NCBI GenBank assembly: GCA_023228725.1
Contig: JALOAQ010000031.1
Span: 1-26,652, forward strand
Direction of reading: 5' to 3'
Origin: Bacteroidales bacterium
GTDB taxonomy: Bacteria > Bacteroidota > Bacteroidia > Bacteroidales > ML635J-15
DNA: 26,652 nucleotides
Position numbers and translations under genes: made by a program. Each line of letters starts with the position of its first letter. Position 1 is the stretch's first letter. This document shows positions 15,786 through 24,613 of this stretch, in pieces. The notes under the pieces are model-generated. The model saw only the letters and a program-made list of their open reading frames with translations, made no database searches and was not told the origin of the DNA.

Positions 15786-17615
15786 ATGAACTTTAAAGAC
15801 ACTAGCGATTTAGTAAATAAAGTTAATTTAGCTTTGGGAAAAGAATTTTGCAATGAATTTGGACAAATAAGAAAAGAACTTGCAGAACTAGGTAAAGCAC
15901 CAAAAAAAGGTGTTTTGTTTGTTTATAACAATACAGAAAGGAATTGGGCAATAAACGAAGGGGGTGGAACAGAAGTACAATATCATGTAGCATTTGAATT
16001 TAAAAAAGATGGTTTGCAAATACGTTACGGCTTAGGTTTTAATACTCAATATGTCCCTTTTGCCCATGAAATGGGGGCTGTAGATTATATGCGACCATTT
16101 ATGACAGGTTTTTTAAAAAACGAAAATCAAATTAGACAACTTTTGCCAGATTATGATTTTGTACAAGGTAATATTGAGCAACTTAAAAACCCTAAGAATG
16201 GTCAATATACATTATTTGGTAAATCAATAAGTGTTGAGAGAAGAAGAAGTTCTTATTTTATTAAAGATTCTGTATTTGATGAACTAATCATTGACTTAAA
16301 GAAACAGTTTGAGCCATATCAAATAATTTTTAAATACACAAAAAATCATAAAAAATTAGCGATGAATATTCAAAATGACATTGAAGTTTTAGAAACAAAG
16401 AAGCAGATAATTTTACAAGGTCCTCCCGGAACAGGTAAAACATATACGGCAAAAGATATTGCAGAACAGTTGATTTTTGGAAAAGTTTCTGTTGACAAAA
16501 AAGAACAAAAGGCTTTACTAGAAAATTCTGAACAATTTAAGTTAATTCAGTTTCATCCAGCATATTCTTATGAAGATTTTGTACGAGGTATAGTAGCAGA
16601 GAGTAAGGCAGAAACTATTGAGTATAAAACTAAAAATAAATTATTTGCTTCTTTTGCCAAAGTCGCCTATAGTAATTTCATTAATAATCAAAAAAATGCA
16701 ACTGATTATTCTAAAGAAAAATGGATTAATGACCAATTCCAATTATTTGTGGAACATATTGAGGAACAGTTAGAAAATGGCAATATAGAATTGACTCAAA
16801 GAGTGTTTATTTTTGATGCAGAAAGTGATGCGTTCAGGTATAAAGGATATGAAGGTTGGTCTAGAAGTGGTTATAGAATGCTATATTCTGATATTAAGAG
16901 AGCATATTTTGATGGAAATACCACAAGACAGGATATTAGGAACAATATAAATCTTTCGGGTTTAGCAAGTCAGGACTCAAGTTATTATATTAGAGTTTTA
17001 AATTTATTCAAAACCTTTTTGGGTGATAATGATATTATTTATACACAAACACAGCAAGAAAAAGAACCTTTAAAACCTTATGTTTTAATTATTGATGAAA
17101 TAAATAGAGCTAATCTGCCTGCTGTTTTAGGAGAGTTAATTTATGCTTTAGAATACAGAGGAGAAAAGGTGGAAAGTATGTATGAAACAGAGGAAGATGG
17201 AAATGTGCTGATTATTCCACCTAATTTATATATTATTGGAACTATGAATACTTCTGATAGAAGTGTAGGACATATTGATTATGCAATTCGCAGACGTTTT
17301 GCATTCATTGAACTTTTACCAAAAGTGTTAACAGATGTTGATTTTGATTTAGAATTATTTAAAAGGGTTTCTTCGTTGTTTATTAAAAATATTGATGAAT
17401 ATATTCAAGATAGTTCTGTTGAATTAGAAATTTCTGAACATTTATCAGAAGAATTCAGACCAGAAGACGTTTGGTTAGGACACAGTTATTTTATTAAAGA
17501 AAAAGATAGCGATTTTAATTTAAGGAAAAAGTTTGAAATTGTTCCAATTCTTAAAGAATATATTAAAGACGGTATTTTAAAACAAAGTGCAGAACAAATT
17601 ATAAATGCGTTGTGA
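15786..17615 (+). CDS. mcrB: McrB-like AAA+ GTPase motor of a modification-dependent restriction system
   Basis: A 609-aa protein. Residues 1-180 form an N-terminal domain (GVLFVYNNTERNWAINEGGG, IRYGLGFNTQYVPFAHEMG) unlike the short methyl-DNA-binding domain of E. coli McrB. It should be the target-sensing part, but its specificity is unknown. The AAA+ core has Walker A GPPGTGKT (212-219), QFHPAYSYEDFVRGI, Walker B VLIIDEINRAN (D437-E438), the McrB signature GTMNTSDRS (about 485-493, containing the NTxD-like motif) and the RRRF sensor segment. McrB hexamers hydrolyse GTP and translocate DNA when bound to McrC. The stop overlaps the mcrC start, and the gene has a good promoter. It is intact and of normal length. 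Confidence 0.93.
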   Translation: MNFKDTSDLVNKVNLALGKEFCNEFGQIRKELAELGKAPKKGVLFVYNNTERNWAINEGGGTEVQYHVAFEFKKDGLQIRYGLGFNTQYVPFAHEMGAVDYMRPFMTGFLKNENQIRQLLPDYDFVQGNIEQLKNPKNGQYTLFGKSISVERRRSSYFIKDSVFDELIIDLKKQFEPYQIIFKYTKNHKKLAMNIQNDIEVLETKKQIILQGPPGTGKTYTAKDIAEQLIFGKVSVDKKEQKALLENSEQFKLIQFHPAYSYEDFVRGIVAESKAETIEYKTKNKLFASFAKVAYSNFINNQKNATDYSKEKWINDQFQLFVEHIEEQLENGNIELTQRVFIFDAESDAFRYKGYEGWSRSGYRMLYSDIKRAYFDGNTTRQDIRNNINLSGLASQDSSYYIRVLNLFKTFLGDNDIIYTQTQQEKEPLKPYVLIIDEINRANLPAVLGELIYALEYRGEKVESMYETEEDGNVLIIPPNLYIIGTMNTSDRSVGHIDYAIRRRFAFIELLPKVLTDVDFDLELFKRVSSLFIKNIDEYIQDSSVELEISEHLSEEFRPEDVWLGHSYFIKEKDSDFNLRKKFEIVPILKEYIKDGILKQSAEQIINAL

Positions 17616-18916
17616 TAATTCTAAATGAACAATATGGCTATAAAAGCCCAAGACCAATTGATAATATTGGTGCTTATGCTGATTTGTTGAAAAATCAAAA
17701 TTATAATAAGACCATTCAGCGTGGTGAAAATAAAGCATATTGTTACAAAATATCATACATAGAAAAAGAAAATAATTATCATTTTGAAACATCATATTTT
17801 GTAGGTGTAGATTGGATTGTAGAAAATGAATTGTCCATTTATGTAAAACCTAAATTAGATGATGATTCTTCAGAAGTGAATTATGTAAAAATGCTTTTTG
17901 ATATTTTAAAAGAGCCTGAAAACTATAATCATTTGGACCAATTATGTGAAATTGATTTTAATAAACCCACTATAACTATAGAGCAACGGCAAGATATATT
18001 ATCACCTTTTTTACTAGTTCAATATATTAATATTTTAAAAAAAATAGTACAAAAAGGATTGAAAAAATCATATTACACAGTTACGCAAAATCTTAACTCA
18101 AAAATTAAAGGAAAAATTTTAATAAATGAGACAATAAAAAAAAATCACTTTAACAATAAAATACTATTTAATTATTGTAAATATACTGAATTTGGTATCA
18201 ACAGTCTTGAGAATCGAATTCTAAAAAAAGCATTAATGTTTTCAATTTCTGCTATTCATAATTTAAAAGGGATTGATACATCTAAGTTAAATGAAATGTT
18301 GAATTATATTTATCCCTCTTTTGCAAACGTTGATGACGAAGTAAATATTGAAGAACTAAGAACAATAAAGCATAATAAGCTTTACAAAGAATATGAACAA
18401 GCACTACGTTATGCAGAATTTATTTTAAAGCGCTATGGCTATAACATATCTGCAGTAAACTCTAACAATGTTAAAACTCCACCATTTTGGATTGATATGA
18501 GTAAACTATTTGAGTTGTTTGTTTTTTCAAAGTTAAGAGAAAAGTTTGGACAACACACAGAAGTTACTTATCATAAAAAATTCAATTATTTAGAACCTGA
18601 TTTTATTATTAAAACCAATGATGGAAATGTGAAAATGATTGTTGACGCTAAGTACAAACCACAATATAAAGACAATAACATAAATATTGAAGATATTCGA
18701 CAAATAAGCGGTTACGCTAGACTCAATAAGATATATGACTTTTTGAATATTAAAGATGATAAGATAATTGATTGTCTTGTTATTTATTCAAATCAAAAAT
18801 CAAATAGAAAAGATTTTTTGAATGATGATTTTAATGAACTTGATAAAGAAGCTAATTATAAAGAAATTAATTATAAGAAATTCTATAAAATAGGGCTTGA
18901 ATTACCAGTGCAGTAG
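17612..18916 (+). CDS. mcrC: McrC-like PD-(D/E)xK nuclease subunit
   Basis: A 434-aa protein starting with GTG at 17612; the GTGA overlap with the mcrB stop (17613-17615) indicates translational coupling. The N-terminal half (FVGVDWIVENELSIYVKPKL, DILSPFLLVQYINILKKIVQKGL) matches the McrC region that contacts the McrB ring. The C-terminal part carries the nuclease centre: D330 in LEPDFIIK and D345-x-K347 in MIVDAKYKP, the PD-DxK pattern, then an IRQISGYARL helix. With McrB it should cut DNA carrying modified bases, which acts against phages with modified genomes. All key residues are present. The gene ends in convergent orientation 55 bp from the SPOR gene. Confidence 0.92.
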   Translation: MIILNEQYGYKSPRPIDNIGAYADLLKNQNYNKTIQRGENKAYCYKISYIEKENNYHFETSYFVGVDWIVENELSIYVKPKLDDDSSEVNYVKMLFDILKEPENYNHLDQLCEIDFNKPTITIEQRQDILSPFLLVQYINILKKIVQKGLKKSYYTVTQNLNSKIKGKILINETIKKNHFNNKILFNYCKYTEFGINSLENRILKKALMFSISAIHNLKGIDTSKLNEMLNYIYPSFANVDDEVNIEELRTIKHNKLYKEYEQALRYAEFILKRYGYNISAVNSNNVKTPPFWIDMSKLFELFVFSKLREKFGQHTEVTYHKKFNYLEPDFIIKTNDGNVKMIVDAKYKPQYKDNNINIEDIRQISGYARLNKIYDFLNIKDDKIIDCLVIYSNQKSNRKDFLNDDFNELDKEANYKEINYKKFYKIGLELPVQ

Positions 18917-18971
18917 AATACCCATAATTATCAATGATATTTTACAAAATATTTTTTAATCTTTCACCCCT

Positions 18972-19964
18972 CTACTCCCCCAACACCCAAAGTGCTTGAT
19001 TATCAGACTTTTCTTTAAGACTTGAAAGTTCAGCATAAGCAGTGTTTACATCTGCAAAAGATGTAAGGCTAACTCTATACATATTATTATTTGGTAAAAT
19101 AATAGATTCAAAACCTTGAGCTTTATATTTTTTGCATAAATTTTCTGCATTTTCAATGGAAGAAAAAGCACCAGCTATCACATATACTGAATTTTGACTA
19201 TCAATATCGGTCTGAAAATCTGCTTTTTCAAAATTGTTTTCTACAATATTTTCAGCAATTGTCTCTTCAAGTATAGTTTCATTTATTTCTTCTTGTACTT
19301 CATCTTTAGGCAAAGTAAGAACTTCAACATTTTCAAGTTCTGAGCTTGATTTTACAAGATTTTCTACAGGAATAAGGTTTGCATTTTCTGTATTTTTCAT
19401 TTTAGTATCAAACAAGCCTAAGTGGAAAGAAACTGTTAAAAGACCAGCTATTACTGCAACAGCCCCGAGAGAATAAACTAGTGGACGAAGTGATTTCTTT
19501 TGCTTTGTATCTTTTTCTTTTGATTTAACAAAAACAGGTTTGTGTTCAAATTTAAGCATAGGATATGTAAAAATAGAAAGCCCGTAAGAATCATTTAATA
19601 AATCATTAAAATCAAAAGGCGTAAAAACCAAAGCATTTTGATTTAATAAAAAGTAGCCCAAACCAGAAAATTCAACAATTTCATTGTTATTTAAAGAATT
19701 ATTTACTGAATTAACAAACTTTTCGATTTCTTGCATAGCTTTTTCCCAAGAAATACTTCTTGATTTTACAATATAATTAGCCAACAAACCATCATTTGAG
19801 TTTAAGCTTTTATTAAAAGCTATACTTTTAGAAGGAGGAAAAAATTCTTGACTATTAAAATCAACTTTTGCACTTGCATAATTTGCAACAAATCCACCAA
19901 AACCGGGGATAATTACACAATCATTAAATTTAAGTAACTGATATATATCACTATACAAATTCAT
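18972..19964 (-). CDS. HU-CCDC81 and SPOR domain membrane protein (cell-division related)
   Basis: A 330-aa protein with two N-terminal HU-CCDC81-type domains (about 1-57, LLKFNDCVIIPGFGGFVANY; and 58-130, DGLLANYIVKSRSISWEKAM ... VEFSGLGYFLL). A Lys-rich stop-transfer segment and one membrane helix (about 164-186, LVYSLGAVAVIAGLLTVSFHL) follow, then an acidic periplasmic linker and a C-terminal SPOR domain (about 255-330, VYVIAGAFSSIENAENLCKKY ... YRVSLTSF). SPOR domains bind denuded septal peptidoglycan, so the protein probably localises to the division site. The architecture is typical of Bacteroidota. It diverges from the sulfatase-fold gene; a palindrome at 20017-20030 lies between them. 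Confidence 0.92.
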   Translation of the reverse strand: MNLYSDIYQLLKFNDCVIIPGFGGFVANYASAKVDFNSQEFFPPSKSIAFNKSLNSNDGLLANYIVKSRSISWEKAMQEIEKFVNSVNNSLNNNEIVEFSGLGYFLLNQNALVFTPFDFNDLLNDSYGLSIFTYPMLKFEHKPVFVKSKEKDTKQKKSLRPLVYSLGAVAVIAGLLTVSFHLGLFDTKMKNTENANLIPVENLVKSSSELENVEVLTLPKDEVQEEINETILEETIAENIVENNFEKADFQTDIDSQNSVYVIAGAFSSIENAENLCKKYKAQGFESIILPNNNMYRVSLTSFADVNTAYAELSSLKEKSDNQALWVLGE

Positions 19965-19979
19965 TTGCCTTAGTTTTTC

Positions 19980-20012
19980 AAAATGTAAATATAATAAAAA
20001 ATCTGATACAAA
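19980..20012 (-). promoter_or_regulatory. Candidate promoter of the SPOR gene
   Basis: Minus strand: TTTG (20012-20009), 21-bp spacer, TACATTTT (19987-19980), seven of eight -7 positions. The predicted leader would be very short (about 10 nt), which lowers confidence. Confidence 0.3.
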
Positions 20013-20016
20013 AAAA

Positions 20017-20030
20017 ACTTAGTACTAAGT
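20017..20030. promoter_or_regulatory. 14-bp perfect palindrome between divergent genes
   Basis: ACTTAGTACTAAGT is fully self-complementary. It lies just upstream of the SPOR-gene -33 candidate and 33 bp before the sulfatase-gene -33 candidate; a related half-site, ACTTAGGCTAAT, follows at about 20069-20080. It could be an operator for either gene. No T-tract or stop codon supports a terminator role. Confidence 0.35.
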
Positions 20031-20062
20031 AATTATTAAAATTTTAAAAAATCAATTAAATC

Positions 20063-20094
20063 TTTAATACTTAGGCTAATAATTTTTAATTTTG
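20063..20094 (+). promoter_or_regulatory. Candidate promoter of the sulfatase-fold gene
   Basis: TTTA (20063-20066), 20-bp spacer, TAATTTTG (20087-20094). The -7 box is perfect and the -33 box has three of four bases. The leader to the GTG at 20146 is about 45 nt. Confidence 0.4.
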
Positions 20095-20145
20095 TAAACA
20101 GAAAAAAATCAAAAACAAGTTTTAATAAACATAAATCTTAGATAG

Positions 20146-22083
20146 GTGAATAAAAATTCAACAAAATCTCGACTTTTTTTATTATTAAGGGTTCTTGTTT
20201 TAATGTCAGTTCTACTTTTATTAAACAGCATAGCTAGGCTATTATTATATGTATTTAATTATAATTTATTCGACATTAAATTTTCGCAATTTTTATATTA
20301 CTTTTTTGCAGGTTTAAGATTTGATTTATATTCTTTATTTTTTGCAAACTCATTATTTTTATTTTTGTTTTTTTTACCTCAAGCAAATTTTCATAAAGGA
20401 TACTATAAGAAAATTTTATTTTACCTTGCTCTTTTACCAAATCTGTTAATTATTTTGCCAAATATTATTGATGCTTTTTACTATCCTTTTATATTTCGCA
20501 GATCAAGTTATGACACAATATTGATGATTTTCAATCTTAAAAACGAAATGTCAAGTTTATGGCTTGATTTTCTCCGTGATTTTTGGTTGGCAATAGTATT
20601 AATCATAGTTTTTTGTTTCTTACTCATAATTATTCTAAAAAAATTCTTCAAATATAAAAGCTATAAGAACAAAGGTGTTCAAGCATATTTTCAATCAAGT
20701 TTTATTTTTATTTTTATTTTGTTTATTAGTTTTATTTCTATTAGAGGAGGTTTTCAACGAAGACCCATTTCTTTAGTTACTGCCTCAAAATATGCCCAAA
20801 GTAATCATACTCCATTAGTACTAAACAGTTCTTTTTCTATCATCAGAACTTGGAATAAAATCGGGCTTGTGAAAAAAACTTTTTTTAAAAACGAAAACGA
20901 GTTAGAAAAACATTTTCAAGCTTACAAAAATTATAACAAATCTAGTTTTAAAAAGAAAAACATAGTTATTATCATTCTAGAAAGTTTTTCTTGTGAACAT
21001 TTAAGCAGCTTAAATACTGATAATCCCATAGATAAAAATAAAAATTTTGCTCCTTTTTTAGATTCTTTGATTTATGAGTCATATTTTTGCTCTAATGCTT
21101 TTGCAAACGGAAAACGCTCCATAGAAGGCATACCAGCAATATTATCTTCAATTCCAACACTTATGTACTCTCCTTTTATTTTATCACCATATATAAATAA
21201 TAATTTTCCAAGCATAGCGAGTTTGCTAAAAAAAGAAAGCTATTATAGCATTTTTTATCATGGCGGACACAATGGAACAATGAATTTTGATGCTTATGTG
21301 AAACTTGCGGGTTTTGAAAAATATTCTGGTAAAAATGAATATCCAAATCCAGAGCATTTTGATGGAAATTGGGGGATTAGAGATGAAGAATATTTACAAT
21401 TTATTGTAGAAGATATTTCAAAAATTCAGCAAACATTTATTGCTGCTATTTTCACACTTTCATCACACCACCCATATACAGTACCTGAGAAATATAAAAA
21501 TACTTTACCAGATGGACCACTTAAAATACATAAATCCATAGCTTATGCAGATATGGCATTAAAGAAATTTTTTGAAACTGCCTCAACAAAAGAATGGTAT
21601 AATAACACTCTATTTGTAATATGCTCAGACCACTCATCTGAGCCATATTTGAATTATTATAAAAGCCCGGCAGGACTTTTTTCTATTCCAATTTTATTTT
21701 ATGAGCCAGGAAGTAATTTAAAAGGAAAATACACTAAAACTTGTCAACAAATCGACATTATGCCCTCCATTCTTGATTATATAGCTTATCCCCATAAGTT
21801 TTTTTCATTCGGTTCAAGTATTTTCGATAGTTTAAATAATAATATAGCTATATCATTTTCAAACAATAATTATCAAATAATTTCAGATTCAACAATTATG
21901 ACATTTAACGATGATAAGCCTATAAAACTTTGGAATTATAAAAATGATTGGACTGGAGAAAATAATTTAATCGAAGACGAAAATTATCAAAATAAAAAAG
22001 ACAGTTTATACTTATTTTATAAAGCATTTATTCAATTTTACAACAATAGCTTAATTGATAATAGTATAAAACAAATACCATAA
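20146..22083 (+). CDS. LTA-synthase-family membrane sulfatase-fold transferase
   Basis: A 645-aa protein starting with GTG (20146); an in-frame ATG 57 bp later would remove part of the first membrane helix. About five or six N-terminal membrane segments (residues 8-205) anchor a large outward domain of the alkaline-phosphatase/sulfatase superfamily: IVIIILESFSCEHL (metal ligand E279), NGKRSIEGIPAI (S325 in the nucleophile position where LtaS has Thr), YHGGHNGTMNF, WGIRDEEYL, SSHHPYTVP and CSDHSSEP (Asp-His ligands). Relatives transfer phosphoglycerol or phosphoethanolamine to envelope glycans or lipids; Gram-negative Bacteroidota lack lipoteichoic acid, so the acceptor here is unknown. It ends only 11 bp from the convergent OmpA-family gene. 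Confidence 0.88.
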   Translation: MNKNSTKSRLFLLLRVLVLMSVLLLLNSIARLLLYVFNYNLFDIKFSQFLYYFFAGLRFDLYSLFFANSLFLFLFFLPQANFHKGYYKKILFYLALLPNLLIILPNIIDAFYYPFIFRRSSYDTILMIFNLKNEMSSLWLDFLRDFWLAIVLIIVFCFLLIIILKKFFKYKSYKNKGVQAYFQSSFIFIFILFISFISIRGGFQRRPISLVTASKYAQSNHTPLVLNSSFSIIRTWNKIGLVKKTFFKNENELEKHFQAYKNYNKSSFKKKNIVIIILESFSCEHLSSLNTDNPIDKNKNFAPFLDSLIYESYFCSNAFANGKRSIEGIPAILSSIPTLMYSPFILSPYINNNFPSIASLLKKESYYSIFYHGGHNGTMNFDAYVKLAGFEKYSGKNEYPNPEHFDGNWGIRDEEYLQFIVEDISKIQQTFIAAIFTLSSHHPYTVPEKYKNTLPDGPLKIHKSIAYADMALKKFFETASTKEWYNNTLFVICSDHSSEPYLNYYKSPAGLFSIPILFYEPGSNLKGKYTKTCQQIDIMPSILDYIAYPHKFFSFGSSIFDSLNNNIAISFSNNNYQIISDSTIMTFNDDKPIKLWNYKNDWTGENNLIEDENYQNKKDSLYLFYKAFIQFYNNSLIDNSIKQIP

Positions 22084-22094
22084 AATCAAGTCTT

Positions 22095-23498
22095 TTACAA
22101 TTCTACCACAATAATTTCAACACGCCTGTTTAAACTTCTTCCCTCCTCTGTATCGTTTGAGGCAACAGGAACTTTTGTGCCAAAACCTCTGTATTTCATA
22201 CGTTTTTTATCTATACCCGAAGAAATCAAATAATCATAAACTGCCTGAGCTCTTTTTATAGAAAGAGATTTATTATAAGATTCTGTTCCAACATTATCAG
22301 TATGTCCTCTCACTTCAATTCTTAAATTTGATTTTAAAGATAAAATTTCAACTAACTTATCTAATTCAGTATATGATAGTGCCAACAATTCAGCAGAATT
22401 AAATTCAAAAAATATTCTATTAAGATTAAACTTAGAGCCAACTCTAGCTTGCTCAAATGCTTTCTCAGTAATCTCAGATTCTTTCATATTAAGCATAGAT
22501 AAGTTTGATGACTCATTTTCATTTTGGTTTTTTAAAGAATTTTCATTCTCATTATTTGAATTTTCTGAACTATTAGACTTATTCTCGCCCAATAAATCCT
22601 TATTATCAGAATTGTTGTTTAAGTTTGATTTATTATCAGTATTATTTTCCTCTTCTCCACTTGTGGAATTAGGATTTAAGACCAATATATCTTTTGTATT
22701 ATATCCAGTTTCGGGGTCATAATTATCGGCTAACCAATCCGAGCCAAAGGACAAATCATCAAGGCAAGCACATTCAAAATCATTTTCTATTTTATACACT
22801 CTCACATCATCAATATAATAATACGCATAATAAAAAGCAGAGTCTGTAAATTCTATATCATTAACTTTAAAATTAGTATGTATATTATCCAAAAAGTTAC
22901 CAATTGTTAAGTAAGTTTCACCCCCGTATGCCCGATAAACTCCACACATTTCTATCCAATAATCAGTATTATCCATTATATGTCCCGGGCGATTTGTAAT
23001 TTGTGGTCTTTGGATAATTAAACCGGCATCCTTAGTTCCAATTTTAGAATTTGTTAAAGTAATTCCAAGAGCATCAACAGAAAACAAAGATTTTGAAGCA
23101 TTTGCATAGGACAATTTAACACAATATAGTTTTTCTTTTTCTAAAGGTTCTAATAATTTTGTTTGAATATACTCTCTAGAAACTCCTTTATAAGTTTTAA
23201 TAGAATCATCAAAAGTTTCTCTTAAAATTATTCCTGCATAAGCCTGTCCATGGGCAGGGAACATAAAACCAGCAAAATTAAAAGGCACAGAGGCATCACC
23301 TAAACTACAAGGGTGAAACTGGTCTGGCGTACCTTTACTTGGATTGAACCAAGCTGGATATGGTCTGGCAGAAGGAAAAGTTGTAAAAGATTCAGGACAA
23401 GTCCAAGCATTTTCAAAACTAGCGTTTTCTACAAGATTTTGCGAAAAACATAGGCTTAGATTAAAAAGTAGAAATATTATGAAATAGAATATTTTCAT
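22095..23498 (-). CDS. OmpA-family outer-membrane/peptidoglycan protein with N-terminal beta domain
   Basis: The ATG at 23498 is preferred over the adjacent in-frame TTG. The 467-aa product has a signal peptide (1-20, CFSQ end). A beta-sandwich-like Cys-containing domain follows (about 21-245: LVENASFENAW, GTPDQFHPC, AHGQAYAGIILRE, YYIDDVRVYKI), of the kind seen in Bacteroidota surface proteins and possibly carbohydrate-binding. A very Asn/Ser/Glu-rich linker (about 275-335) leads to a C-terminal OmpA domain (about 360-467: FFEFNSAELL, VRGHTDNVGTESYNKSLSIKRAQ, GRSLNRRVEI) that binds peptidoglycan. It probably links a surface or periplasmic ligand to the cell wall. An inverted repeat (ACAGTTT/AAACTGT, 23503-23528) lies just upstream of the start. 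Confidence 0.9.
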   Translation of the reverse strand: MKIFYFIIFLLFNLSLCFSQNLVENASFENAWTCPESFTTFPSARPYPAWFNPSKGTPDQFHPCSLGDASVPFNFAGFMFPAHGQAYAGIILRETFDDSIKTYKGVSREYIQTKLLEPLEKEKLYCVKLSYANASKSLFSVDALGITLTNSKIGTKDAGLIIQRPQITNRPGHIMDNTDYWIEMCGVYRAYGGETYLTIGNFLDNIHTNFKVNDIEFTDSAFYYAYYYIDDVRVYKIENDFECACLDDLSFGSDWLADNYDPETGYNTKDILVLNPNSTSGEEENNTDNKSNLNNNSDNKDLLGENKSNSSENSNNENENSLKNQNENESSNLSMLNMKESEITEKAFEQARVGSKFNLNRIFFEFNSAELLALSYTELDKLVEILSLKSNLRIEVRGHTDNVGTESYNKSLSIKRAQAVYDYLISSGIDKKRMKYRGFGTKVPVASNDTEEGRSLNRRVEIIVVEL

Positions 23499-23576
23499 CA
23501 AAACAGTTTATTACTTTAATAAAACTGTAAAAATACAAAAAAAGTATTTGTTAAAATATTATTATGTAGATTTATC

Positions 23577-24560
23577 TTAATCTTTTGATACTCTCCACTG
23601 TTTAGGTTTAAAAATTTTCACATTTCGTGGAAAAATTTGCGACAACCTAGCTATACGTTGATAAGTATTAATATGTCTATCCGCTTTTGAGGCATAAATA
23701 TCTTTAATATTAATTAATATCCCAGTTTCTTCAACACCACCAAACTCATCATTTTCAACAGTACCAAAAGTTATCATAGAAGGTGATAAATTCATATATG
23801 CATTTACTAAAGGTGGAATTCTTTCTCCGGTTTCTTTAACTTTAGAATTTAAAATTTTATAATCGCTTTTATAATCATCTCCACTAAAAACACCTTTTGC
23901 CATTTCAAAAGCAATAGGATTTTTTGATTTTATTAAATTTTCTTTATCAGGAAAATACAAACTTAGAAAACTTAAAATATAATCTCTCGCACTAACATCA
24001 AAATGCTTGTACATTGTTACTTTTCCAAAAAGATATTTCATTTCGGGATATTCAACTACTAAGGCACCTAGTCCGTCCCATAAATTATCTAAAGCAAACA
24101 TACCTTTTCTGGCGTTTTTTCCATATTGATATTCGGGCTGTACGAAAGATCTTCCTAATTCAATTGAATAAGGCAAATAATTTTTTAAAAATAATTCAGA
24201 AAACTCAAACAAATGAGAAGTAGCTAATTTTTCCTCAGGATTATCAAGAACAGTATCACCTAAGATAAAGCGATATCCACCAATTATTTGTTTTTCTTCA
24301 GGGTCCCAAACTATTAATTGCAAATAAGGGTCTTCATCTAAATCATATTTATCAATATCATATGATTTTCCTGTGCCTCCACCAGCCATTCTAAAAGTAA
24401 TTTCACGAAGTCGTCCTAACTCTTTGGTTAAGTTTGGAGAATCTTTACAATTAAAAACATAAAGCTCTGTATTTCCAAAGTTTGACTTTCGTAAAAATTT
24501 ATCTTTAGTTAATTCTGCAAGTATTAAATCTTTATCTACAGGCGGAATTATTGCCTTCAT
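23577..24560 (-). CDS. glsB: GNAT-type N-acyltransferase of glycine-lipid synthesis
   Basis: A 327-aa product from the ATG at 24560 (MKAIIPPVDKDLILAELTKDKFLRK), which begins as I recall GlsB proteins do; an ATG three codons upstream (24569) is the alternative. Key segments are GRLREITFRMAGGGTGK, YLQLIVWDPEEKQIIGGYRFI, ELGRSFVQPEYQ, LDNLWDGLGALV and GKVTMYKHFD, matching the OlsB/GlsB branch of GNAT acyltransferases. GlsB joins a 3-hydroxy fatty acid from acyl carrier protein to the amine of glycine; GlsA then adds a second acyl chain. The gene follows glsA on the same strand after a short gap. Ornithine instead of glycine as the acceptor cannot be excluded from sequence alone. Confidence 0.9.
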   Translation of the reverse strand: MKAIIPPVDKDLILAELTKDKFLRKSNFGNTELYVFNCKDSPNLTKELGRLREITFRMAGGGTGKSYDIDKYDLDEDPYLQLIVWDPEEKQIIGGYRFILGDTVLDNPEEKLATSHLFEFSELFLKNYLPYSIELGRSFVQPEYQYGKNARKGMFALDNLWDGLGALVVEYPEMKYLFGKVTMYKHFDVSARDYILSFLSLYFPDKENLIKSKNPIAFEMAKGVFSGDDYKSDYKILNSKVKETGERIPPLVNAYMNLSPSMITFGTVENDEFGGVEETGILINIKDIYASKADRHINTYQRIARLSQIFPRNVKIFKPKQWRVSKD

Positions 24561-24585
24561 TTTTATCATCTAAGAAAATTTTTTA

Positions 24586-24593
24586 CAAAAATA
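24586..24593 (-). promoter_or_regulatory. Possible internal -7 box before glsB
   Basis: Minus strand TATTTTTG matches TAnnTTTG exactly in the glsA-glsB gap. No TTTG lies 19-21 bp upstream, so glsB may rely mainly on the glsA promoter, with this as a minor internal start. Confidence 0.25.
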
Positions 24594-24613
24594 CACATTT
24601 TTTTTCATATTTT

